Assembly: GCA_016295275.1 (NCBI GenBank)
Contig: JAEDLN010000120.1
Span: 1 to 7,445, forward strand
Source of the DNA: Kiritimatiellia bacterium
GTDB lineage: Bacteria; Verrucomicrobiota; Kiritimatiellia; RFP12; UBA3636
Direction: 5' to 3'
DNA: 7,445 bases
Part shown: positions 1 through 6,141 of the stretch, piece by piece
Numbering within the stretch: position 1 is the first letter of the stretch
Layout of the letters: each line of letters opens with the position of its first letter
Notes under the pieces: model-generated
Database searches by the model: none
What the model saw: the letters and a program-made list of their open reading frames with translations, nothing else
What the model was told of the DNA's origin: nothing
Made by a program: the position numbers and the translations under genes

Positions 1-470
1 TTGCCGGAAAAGTGCCAGACGGCATTGTACCCGGAAGCCGACCACACTTCGCCGGTAACAATTGCGACGCCATCGCCGCTGCCGCCATAATACATCGTCA
101 GCTCCGTTGACGTACCGGAAAGTTCGGGCACCCGCACCCAAATGACGGAGGTTCCATCCGGATTCCAGGTGTCGATTTCGTGCGGAATGATCTCCCCGCT
201 GCTGTCGGCAAATCGCAATGTCGCCGGTTCGCAATCCGCATAGGAAAACCCGATCGGCGAGTTTTCGGCGAGCTTGATCATCAGCGGGAAATTCGCCAAC
301 ACACTCGAGCCGGCATAGCCGCCGACGAGAATTGAGCTGCTGTGGGTAAAGGCAGTCGGATTGACCGTTTCGGATCGCACTTCGCCCGTCTGCGACAGGA
401 ACAGCAAGAGGAAGAGCGAAATGCGCGCAAACCCGAAGATTCGCTCAAAAGCAGGATGGTAGGGTTTCAT
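1..470 (-). CDS. Secreted DUF2341-domain protein, N-terminal part only (runs off left edge)
   Basis: An open frame runs from an ATG at 470 to the window edge without a stop, giving 156 residues. GGAG lies 7 bases before the ATG, a good ribosome binding site that fixes this start. Residues 1-33 look like a signal peptide: a charged start, a hydrophobic run ISLFLLLFLS at about 17-26, then a likely cleavage near VRS/ETV. Residues about 56-152 fit the DUF2341 pattern: NFPLMIKL, then GFSYADC, LRFADSSGEIIPHEIDTW, SVIWVRVPELS and TMYYG, ending with YNAVWHFSG. In this family that last stretch (VWH) usually leads into a LamG/concanavalin-like domain, so a large surface or secreted glycan-binding protein is likely. 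The binding role is inference; DUF2341 has no proven activity. It is separated from the upstream hydrolase gene by a hairpin and its own control region, so it is probably a separate transcription unit. Confidence 0.8.
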   Translation of the reverse strand, partial: MKPYHPAFERIFGFARISLFLLLFLSQTGEVRSETVNPTAFTHSSSILVGGYAGSSVLANFPLMIKLAENSPIGFSYADCEPATLRFADSSGEIIPHEIDTWNPDGTSVIWVRVPELSGTSTELTMYYGGSGDGVAIVTGEVWSASGYNAVWHFSG

Positions 471-477
471 ATGGGAA

Positions 478-481
478 CTCC
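478..481 (-). promoter_or_regulatory. Ribosome binding site of the DUF2341 gene
   Basis: GGAG on the minus strand, 7 bases before the ATG at 470. It decides the start codon of the partial gene. I see no convincing -10/-35 pair upstream of it. Confidence 0.65.
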
Positions 482-496
482 GTTAATGAAAAGACA

Positions 497-507
497 ACGT
501 GTCACGT
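497..507. promoter_or_regulatory. Odd-centred palindrome ACGTG-T-CACGT in the DUF2341 leader
   Basis: A perfect inverted repeat with 5-bp arms around a single base, 26 bases upstream of the ATG at 470. It is a possible operator close to the promoter or in the 5' leader. An arm of this length can occur by chance, so the call is tentative. Confidence 0.25.
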
Positions 508-548
508 GGAAAAGAGACATCCGCCTCTACTCCAAACATGAATGTACC

Positions 549-562
549 ATGAACACGTTCAT
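549..562. promoter_or_regulatory. Inverted repeat ATGAAC-AC-GTTCAT upstream of the DUF2341 gene
   Basis: Perfect 6-bp arms around 2 bases, in the AT-rich region 78 bases upstream of the ATG at 470. Its CATGAA start is also repeated 11 bp away (537-542 and 548-553), about one helical turn. This is the type of site a dimeric regulator binds, but the regulator is unknown. Its centre lies 25 bp from that of the next inverted repeat at 574-587. Confidence 0.35.
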
Positions 563-563
563 C

Positions 564-602
564 TGTGTTTTGTTTTCGTTTACGAAAGATGTTGTTTTTG
601 GA
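564..602. promoter_or_regulatory. Shared regulatory block, copy 1 (upstream of the DUF2341 gene)
   Basis: The block reads TGTGTTTT, two bases, then the perfect inverted repeat TTTCGT-TT-ACGAAA (574-587), then 9 bases and TTTGGA (597-602). A second copy stands at 6044-6081 in the other control region: 20 of 24 bases agree between 564-587 and 6044-6067, and TTTGGA follows there after 8 bases. Both copies have the same orientation relative to the minus-strand gene they precede. The inverted repeat ends 103 bases from the ATG at 470. The likely reading is an operator used twice. The binding protein may be the XylR-type regulator in this window, although AraC-type proteins usually prefer direct repeats, so a separate LacI-type regulator is an alternative. 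Confidence 0.5.
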
Positions 603-613
603 TTTTGAATCGT

Positions 614-676
614 GGATGGGGAACCCGTTTTGCAAGGGCGCATACGCCCGTTTTTGCTTCTTCGCGTTCCCCATCC
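614..676 (-). terminator. Nested hairpin after the hydrolase gene, probable transcription end or mRNA 3' structure
   Basis: Perfect 11-bp arms, GGATGGGGAAC at 614-624 and GTTCCCCATCC at 666-676, enclose a second GC-rich hairpin GGGCG-CATA-CGCCC at 636-649. On the minus strand the outer stem begins 12 bases after the hydrolase stop codon, the expected place for a 3' end. No clear U-run follows the stem on the minus strand. On the plus strand the inner hairpin is followed by GTTTTTG, but no plus-strand gene reads into it. It is therefore either a U-poor terminator or an RNA-stabilising 3' structure. It also separates the operon from the DUF2341 gene. Confidence 0.45.
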
Positions 677-688
677 TGCCGATTTCCG

Positions 689-3600
689 TTACTCCTCGAA
701 ACCTTCTTCGAGCCGGAAATTCCGGAATGCCACGCCGGAATGCTCGGCCGGCATCATCTGGAACTGCACCGCAATGGAAATGATCTTGCGCATGTGTTCC
801 GGAATCGTTCCTTTGTCGATTCCGATCCAGACCGTTTGCCAAGTCTCTGGATCGTTGTCCGTGCGAAACGCCCAACCGCCGCGTTGATACATCGGAACGC
901 GCCAACCGCCAAAGACGAGCTTTCCGTTCGCATCGCGCCCGTTGAGTTTGAGCTGAACGGTCGCATGGTCGTGGTAGTTTCCGTCCGCATCCGGCAAACG
1001 GTTGAATTCGAAATAGAGACGGGTATACTTGCCCGGTTCAATCGGAGTGCCTTGCGCAAAATCGGCATTGGCGAGACACCAGTTGCCGGCCGATTCGTCG
1101 AGCGCGACATTCCAAACGCCGTTGGTCGCATCGTAAGAGGGATGGACGCCTCCGCTACCGCCCGTGCGCGAAAGCGGCGGCAGCTTCACAGTGGCAGGCG
1201 TGGGCTTTTGCACCGTAATCGCCGCAACATACGACGTTTCGCCTTTCGCGGGCGCAATGTCGAGCGAGGCGATTTTCACCTCCGGGCGTTGATTCTTCCA
1301 CTCGGCGATTTGATAGGAATGTCCTTCGTCATCCTTCCATCCGACGACTTCGCGGCAATCCTTGCCTGCGATGACAGCCGTCTTTCCGTCTTCATACCGA
1401 ACCCGGTAGACCGGTGCGCGCGTATGGCAGAAATAGAGGTTGAGGACACGACGATCGATGACAATGTCCCGGACAACCTGATCGACGGCAATGACGTCCT
1501 TGAACTGATTCTGGTCGAAGCGGATGAAATCGAACCGCATCCCGCGCCAATCGGTGACGCCCCACGGAATCTTGAATCCGGGATTCTGAAGATTCGCCTT
1601 TTCGTGCAACCGCACAAAGGCAAGATGATTGGGATCGACATCGAAAACCGGCATGCGCGCGGCCCGTTCGGCTTTTTCCTGCTCGAGATACGCCCGCCCG
1701 TTGGCAAGCGCCTGTTTCGCCGTCAGCTCCGGTCGCCATTCGCAATCGGCAGCCGTGCGCGGATAGACTTTGAGAATCTCGGCGGGATCGCCGTAAACGT
1801 AGAACTGCGAACCGCCGTTGAGGGTCAGCACGTAATACCCGTTCGAATCCGGCTTGAGCGGTTGGCGGCACGAAACGAGATTGCGGACGCGGCTGTCGGC
1901 ACCGGGAACTTCCGCTCCACCCGGTTCCGTCCAAATCCGGACCAGCACCGGTTTCTTGCTCCCCGGCGCCGGAGCCGGCTTGAACCGGACAATCGGCGTC
2001 GTCGGAGCGCGCGACGTGATCATGTAGGCATCGAGCTTTCCGCGACGCGCAGGCGTCACTTCAATCGAGGAAGCCGCAGAACCGTCGTCTTTGACGGCAT
2101 CGAGCATTTCGCAAGACGGATGCACGCCTGCGGCCGATGCCGCTGTGGCGATTTTCTCCGCCATCGCCAGGGATCCCAGCTTTTCGGGATAAAACGCAAT
2201 CGTTCCTTTGCCGAACGGTGTCTCGCCTGGCTGCAACTCCGGCGCTTCCGGATTGCGCTCGCCATATTCGTCGAGAGACGCGCTTTCGCGCAAAACGACA
2301 AGGCGTCCGCCTTTTTCAACCCATTTTTTCAGCGTATTCCAACTTCCGGGATACATCGCCGAAACGCCGGCCAGAACCACCACCTTGTAGCGGGAAATCC
2401 GGTCGAGCGTATTGGTGAACTGCGGCTCGAAAATCACATCCTGCGGATAATGCGCATATTCGACGGCGGTAACGGCCGAATCGAACAAACGGACATTTCC
2501 GGGTCCGCCGCACTGCGTCAGCCGTTCGGTCGGCGCCGAAAAGACCGTCGCCACCTCGCGCTTGACTCCACGATCGCGCGGCGTGAAAAAGAGATCGACG
2601 TCTTCTATCTCGCGCTTGGCCAGACGAATGCCCAACAACTGGTCCGTGGAAACTTTGTACGGACAGAGAAAATTGTAGGCGCTGACCTTGCCGACTCGCT
2701 TGAGCGATTCTTCCGGCCACATCCGCCAGAACTTCACGCCTTTCCATTTGCCTTCCGTTTCTTCGACTTGATGGACCGATCGCCAATCTCCCGGCCGCCG
2801 AGACCATTTGAACATATACGAGACATTGTAGCCGCGCTGGTACTGGTCGAGAAAACTCTGCCGAATGGAATTCGTGTCGCACCCGACATACATCTCGGAA
2901 TCGACAATCGGCTTGCCGTCCGCCAACGCCCGAAGCAAATGCGCTTCGACGGCGCCGCCATGGCCGCCCGTCGGCGCGCAGACGACTTCCAAATTCTCGT
3001 TGCTGCGATACAAATCGATGCCTTTCGTCCGCATCGTCGTCGGCTGGAAACAGGCGCGCGCATCCGCATGAACGGTCTTCAACGCCGCCTGACCTTCTTC
3101 GAGCAGGGTGGCAAAACGCTCTTCAAGCGCTTTCAGCCGGTCGACCGGACGGAGCGAACCGTCGATGGAACCCAGCTCGGACGATGCCGGCTCGTTCATC
3201 AGCTCATAGCACCAGGGACGCCAACCCATCTTCATGGTTTCCCGCGCCCCTTCGGTCCACATCGTCAGCCAGACCTTCCGCCCTTCTTCGGTCAGAATCG
3301 AATAGGGCATGAAGTGATGGCCGCCGGGAGCACGGGACTTTTCATCGTACGACAGACAGCCGTGCCCCCACTCGGCCGCGGTGAAATCGACGTACACCGG
3401 CAACCCGGCGGCAATGGCCGATTCGAACTTTTTGTCGTCGCGGCGACGCATGCGCTGCTTCGGATTGAGCGTCAGCATCCATTCCATGGGAGCTTCGACG
3501 CCAAGGCCATCCAGCCCGAGCCGCTGCAAATTCTCGTAGCCGGGCATCGCCTGATAGAGCCATTTGAGCTCGTCGACATAGCCGGGCGTGTCTTCGTTGC

Positions 3601-3850
3601 ATTCCAACTCGGTCGCGCCATACCAAATCGTCGCCGTCAGATAACGCGGTTTTCCGTTTACCAGCAAATGGCCTTCGGACGATACTGAAAACCCGCCATT
3701 CGTCGGATACAGCTCCTTGGAGGAAAGCCGATCGTATGGCACGAACGGATCGAACCCAAGTCCTTTCGGATCGAGATACGCTTCTCCCGAAGCCGCCGCG
3801 CAAAAGCCCAGCGCAACGGCTAGAGAAGCTGTTTTTGTCAGATGTTTCAT
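689..3850 (-). CDS. Secreted multidomain glycoside hydrolase, clan GH-A-like, family not assigned
   Basis: 1053 residues. Residues 1-22 form a signal peptide (LAVALGFCAAASG, cleavage near G22), so the enzyme acts outside the cytoplasm. Residues about 60-400 read as a TIM barrel: NGKPRYLTATIWYG (65-78) as an early strand, LDGLGVEAPMEWM, LPVYVDFTAAEWG, then CYELMNEP (214-221) with E220 as likely acid/base after strand 4, and KPIVDSEMYVG (313-323) with E319 as likely nucleophile on strand 7. The spacing of about 100 residues fits a retaining clan-A enzyme. Residues about 480-560 (RYKVVVLAGVSAMY, then LKKWVEKGGRLVVLRE) resemble the Rossmann/glutaminase-like domain that follows the barrel in GH42 beta-galactosidases. 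Beta-rich modules follow, and about 905-1050 look like a C-terminal jelly roll that may bind sugar. The substrate is unknown; galactosidase-like exo-activity is only a guess. The start lies 8 bases after the esterase stop, with at best a weak ribosome site, which suggests translational coupling. Confidence 0.75.
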   Translation of the reverse strand: MKHLTKTASLAVALGFCAAASGEAYLDPKGLGFDPFVPYDRLSSKELYPTNGGFSVSSEGHLLVNGKPRYLTATIWYGATELECNEDTPGYVDELKWLYQAMPGYENLQRLGLDGLGVEAPMEWMLTLNPKQRMRRRDDKKFESAIAAGLPVYVDFTAAEWGHGCLSYDEKSRAPGGHHFMPYSILTEEGRKVWLTMWTEGARETMKMGWRPWCYELMNEPASSELGSIDGSLRPVDRLKALEERFATLLEEGQAALKTVHADARACFQPTTMRTKGIDLYRSNENLEVVCAPTGGHGGAVEAHLLRALADGKPIVDSEMYVGCDTNSIRQSFLDQYQRGYNVSYMFKWSRRPGDWRSVHQVEETEGKWKGVKFWRMWPEESLKRVGKVSAYNFLCPYKVSTDQLLGIRLAKREIEDVDLFFTPRDRGVKREVATVFSAPTERLTQCGGPGNVRLFDSAVTAVEYAHYPQDVIFEPQFTNTLDRISRYKVVVLAGVSAMYPGSWNTLKKWVEKGGRLVVLRESASLDEYGERNPEAPELQPGETPFGKGTIAFYPEKLGSLAMAEKIATAASAAGVHPSCEMLDAVKDDGSAASSIEVTPARRGKLDAYMITSRAPTTPIVRFKPAPAPGSKKPVLVRIWTEPGGAEVPGADSRVRNLVSCRQPLKPDSNGYYVLTLNGGSQFYVYGDPAEILKVYPRTAADCEWRPELTAKQALANGRAYLEQEKAERAARMPVFDVDPNHLAFVRLHEKANLQNPGFKIPWGVTDWRGMRFDFIRFDQNQFKDVIAVDQVVRDIVIDRRVLNLYFCHTRAPVYRVRYEDGKTAVIAGKDCREVVGWKDDEGHSYQIAEWKNQRPEVKIASLDIAPAKGETSYVAAITVQKPTPATVKLPPLSRTGGSGGVHPSYDATNGVWNVALDESAGNWCLANADFAQGTPIEPGKYTRLYFEFNRLPDADGNYHDHATVQLKLNGRDANGKLVFGGWRVPMYQRGGWAFRTDNDPETWQTVWIGIDKGTIPEHMRKIISIAVQFQMMPAEHSGVAFRNFRLEEGFEE

Positions 3851-3858
3851 CGTTTGCT

Positions 3859-5979
3859 CTACTTGGCGATTTCAGGATAGTACGTTCCGTCTTTGAAGCC
3901 GCGGCAGGTGCCAAGCGGAAGCCCGGCGCCGTTGACGACGTTCCAGCCGATGTTCAAGTCGAACCAGGCATAACGAAAGGCAAAGGCTTCTTGGACTTCA
4001 GGATGGCTGAGCTCGATCGTATCGCCGACGATTTTCGCATCGGCATAGTAGAGATCGACGCCTTCTTTCTCCTTCCCCTTCTTGTCCGTGTAAACCTGAG
4101 GGGGCCCCGCCAACTCGAAGCCGAAAACCGGCTTTCCGTCGGAGGTCTTCAACCCTTTCGCATCCCGCAATTTCAAAATCGCTTTGTTGCCGCTCCATTC
4201 GACCGATTCGACCGTCGGACAAGTGCCGGCAATATCGCGTCCGTAAATGTGCTCCAATGCCCACGCGGCATACCGTTCGCCGACTTCTTGCTTGCGAATC
4301 GGGTGAATGTCCTTCTCGCCGAGATCCACCAGCGATACCGTGCCGCAATCGGGAAACAGCTGCCCGAGCTCGTTCAATTGGCGGCGCATGTCCGCATTGA
4401 CCGACCAGGTGGGGTGTTTCGTCTCGCCGGCATCGATGCGCCCTTGCGAGTTCGGCTTGGTATCCAGCTGGTGCGGCGCAATTTCCGTGATGATCACCGG
4501 CAAACGGTCGCGATACGTGAACTGGGCCCGCCAGGCGCCAATCAGATTTTCAAAGAGATTTACGTATTGGCCGTTGCCCAAATCGCTGCACCCCTGATAC
4601 CAGACGCAAGCCTTGATCGCCATGGGATAAAGCGGCTGGACCAATCCATTGTGCATCGATGTCGCCGAAAACATGTTGATCGAACGCGCATCGTCCGGCT
4701 TGCGGCATTCGGGATGGTTCCAAATGTCGTGCGGCACCACCTCGCCGAACATGCACTTGAGTTTCAACGGTATCGATTGCTCGCCTTTCGGCCAAAGCGA
4801 AAGACGCACGGGCTGATGCATGCCACCGGCTTTGTCGCCGTTTTTCGCATTGTGAACCTTGTACTGGATCGCCAATACGTTCTTGCCGACGCGCCCGTAT
4901 TTGTCGGTTGGAACGCCATACCCGTGATTCGGACTTCCCGAACCGCCGAACGCATGGCCGTTGAGATAGGTCATGTCTTGTCCGTACGAATCGTGATAGC
5001 CGATCGCCCAAGCTTTATGGAGATCTTCTTCGGTCAGCTCGAAGACGGCACGCAACCATACGTCACCCTTGAATCCTTCGGGAAACGGCGCAACCTGAAA
5101 GCCGCCTTCGCCAGGCTCGACATCGTACCAGCCCGAATCGTCGAAATCGGGATCGTGCAGCTGCGGCAGACAATTGTCGCCCGGATTGAACCGAGCATTC
5201 CATGCCTTGATCTCTTTTTCGTAGGCCTCCGCTCCGCCACGCTTGACAAAACCGTCCCACCGGTTGAACCAATGGTTGGCAATGCCGCGCGCATAGCCAG
5301 TGCCGTTGTCCTTGGTCCATAGCGAGTCGATCCAACCGTCGATCTTTGTCGCACCCCACGAAGCGTTGACAAGACCGATCGGCACGTCCAATTCCTGATT
5401 GAGCTTGTAGCCCATGTAGTATAACGCCGCGCCATTGCGGCGAATCGCATCGGCCGTCGAGGTTTCCCACCGGACGGGCGGGAGCGCATCGAATCGCGCA
5501 TTGGGCGCATTCTTGTTCTCGCCGTCGTTCATCAGAAGCGTGCGGATGTTCGGATTGCCCGTCGCTTTCCGGATGAACTCCTCGCCGCCGACCGGAAGGC
5601 GCCCGTATCCGTTGAAGGTATACGCCATGTTCGACTGCCCGCAACCGAAATACACGTCGCCAAAGAGAATGTTGGTGATCGAATGCTTCTCCGAACCGCT
5701 TGCAGCCGTCAATACCGACGGAACCTTGTTGGCGCTCTGCTCCGGCAACTTCACTTGCCAGCGTCCGTCCTCTCCGGCGGTTGTCTCGCCAACCCGTTTG
5801 CCGTTGAGCGAGACGGTTACCGTTGCGCCGGGATCGGCCCAGCCCCAGACGGGCGCGGCAACATCGCGCTGCAATACCATGTTGTCCCCGATGACTCGGG
5901 CAAAACGAACCTCGCCGTCGGATACCGACGGCAACATCGCGACGGCCAACGCCGCACTCAGAGATAATAGCTTTTTCAT
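3859..5979 (-). CDS. Secreted sialate O-acetylesterase-like (SASA family) carbohydrate esterase
   Basis: 706 residues, near the usual length for long bacterial SASA proteins. Residues 1-22 are a signal peptide (LLSLSAALAVAMLPSVSDG). A short beta domain (IGDNMVLQRD, VWGWADPGATVTVSLNG) precedes the SGNH-type core. The nucleophile block is CGQSNM with S116, followed by IGLVNASWGATKIDGWI (201-217). The acid/histidine pair is DIH (557-559) in EKDIHPIRKQEVGERYA, typical of the family. Residues about 262-395 form an insertion resembling a GH2-type sugar-binding jelly roll (DSGWYDV, WLRAVFEL, YLNGHAFG), also common in this family. One oddity is WYQGCSD at 460-466, where relatives usually have WYQGESN. 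The expected reaction is removal of O-acetyl groups from glycans, either sialic acid or plant hemicellulose; context cannot separate these. It is first gene of an operon with the hydrolase 8 bases downstream. No Shine-Dalgarno sequence is seen before its ATG. Confidence 0.85.
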   Translation of the reverse strand: MKKLLSLSAALAVAMLPSVSDGEVRFARVIGDNMVLQRDVAAPVWGWADPGATVTVSLNGKRVGETTAGEDGRWQVKLPEQSANKVPSVLTAASGSEKHSITNILFGDVYFGCGQSNMAYTFNGYGRLPVGGEEFIRKATGNPNIRTLLMNDGENKNAPNARFDALPPVRWETSTADAIRRNGAALYYMGYKLNQELDVPIGLVNASWGATKIDGWIDSLWTKDNGTGYARGIANHWFNRWDGFVKRGGAEAYEKEIKAWNARFNPGDNCLPQLHDPDFDDSGWYDVEPGEGGFQVAPFPEGFKGDVWLRAVFELTEEDLHKAWAIGYHDSYGQDMTYLNGHAFGGSGSPNHGYGVPTDKYGRVGKNVLAIQYKVHNAKNGDKAGGMHQPVRLSLWPKGEQSIPLKLKCMFGEVVPHDIWNHPECRKPDDARSINMFSATSMHNGLVQPLYPMAIKACVWYQGCSDLGNGQYVNLFENLIGAWRAQFTYRDRLPVIITEIAPHQLDTKPNSQGRIDAGETKHPTWSVNADMRRQLNELGQLFPDCGTVSLVDLGEKDIHPIRKQEVGERYAAWALEHIYGRDIAGTCPTVESVEWSGNKAILKLRDAKGLKTSDGKPVFGFELAGPPQVYTDKKGKEKEGVDLYYADAKIVGDTIELSHPEVQEAFAFRYAWFDLNIGWNVVNGAGLPLGTCRGFKDGTYYPEIAK

Positions 5980-5985
5980 GGCACG

Positions 5986-6007
5986 AAAAAATTAGGGGTG
6001 ATTTTTT
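5986..6007 (-). promoter_or_regulatory. AT-rich inverted repeat in the esterase 5' leader
   Basis: AAAAAAT (5986-5992) and ATTTTTT (6001-6007) are perfect 7-bp arms around an 8-base loop. The structure ends 6 bases before the ATG at 5979, where a ribosome site would be expected. No AGGAG-like sequence is present. The stem is weak, all A-T, so it may simply mark an unstructured A/U-rich start region rather than a true switch. Confidence 0.25.
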
Positions 6008-6035
6008 GACGCTCTGTGATATGATATCTCAAAAT
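6006..6035 (+). promoter_or_regulatory. Weak candidate promoter for the regulator gene
   Basis: TTGACG (6006-6011) matches the -35 consensus at 5 of 6 bases, and CAAAAT (6030-6035) matches the -10 at 4 of 6 after an 18-base spacer. The palindrome at 6015-6031 sits almost entirely in the spacer, which would allow simple repression of the regulator's own gene. The -10 is poor, so this is only a candidate. It would leave a leader of about 100 bases before the ATG at 6142. Confidence 0.22.
6015..6031. promoter_or_regulatory. 17-bp palindrome, candidate operator in the divergent promoter region
   Basis: TGTGATATGATATCTCA reads the same on both strands except for its central base and one mismatched pair. 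The core GATAT-G-ATATC (6018-6028) is perfect. It lies 35 bases upstream of the esterase ATG and 110 bases upstream of the regulator ATG, so a protein bound here could affect both directions. On the minus strand it contains TATCAT, a 5 of 6 match to a -10 box, so the palindrome may also overlap the esterase promoter. Confidence 0.4.
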
Positions 6036-6043
6036 CATCCACA

Positions 6044-6081
6044 TGTGTTTTTATTTCATCTACGAAAAATTCATATTTGGA
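6044..6081. promoter_or_regulatory. Shared regulatory block, copy 2 (between esterase operon and regulator)
   Basis: TGTGTTTT (6044-6051), two bases, then TTTCAT-CT-ACGAAA (6054-6067), an inverted repeat with one mismatched pair, then 8 bases and TTTGGA (6076-6081). It matches copy 1 at 564-602 in order, spacing and orientation. It lies 74 bases upstream of the esterase ATG, a suitable activator position on the minus strand, and 60 bases upstream of the regulator ATG. Confidence 0.5.
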
Positions 6082-6128
6082 ATTTCACCCCTTCCCCTTA
6101 TCCTTTCCATTCCGTTGTCCCTCCATTC

Positions 6129-6133
6129 AGGAA
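6129..6133 (+). promoter_or_regulatory. Ribosome binding site of the regulator gene
   Basis: AGGAA, 8 bases before the ATG at 6142. It supports 6142 as the start over the in-frame ATG at 6043, which has no such site and overlaps the shared regulatory block. Confidence 0.6.
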
Positions 6134-6141
6134 ATCCATCC

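Noticed and set aside
636..656. Plus-strand intrinsic terminator (GC hairpin followed by GTTTTTG)
   Set aside because: It has the right look, but no plus-strand gene reads into it. It is better treated as the inner part of the larger 614-676 structure.
542..3688. Very long plus-strand open frame (1048 codons) opposite the hydrolase gene
   Set aside because: The translation is rich in Arg, His and Pro with no domain or signal peptide, and the minus-strand frame has clear motifs. It is a by-product of GC-rich codon use with few TTA, CTA and TCA codons.
3736..5322. Plus-strand open frame of 528 codons opposite the hydrolase start and the esterase
   Set aside because: It is antisense to intact coding motifs (DIH, the jelly-roll insertion), has no recognisable domain, and no ribosome site I could see.
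6043..6141. Upstream ATG at 6043 that would add 33 residues to the regulator
   Set aside because: The added residues (FYFIYEKF, LPLILSIPLSL) do not fit a cytoplasmic regulator. There is no ribosome site, and the segment lies in the shared regulatory block. AGGAA precedes the ATG at 6142.
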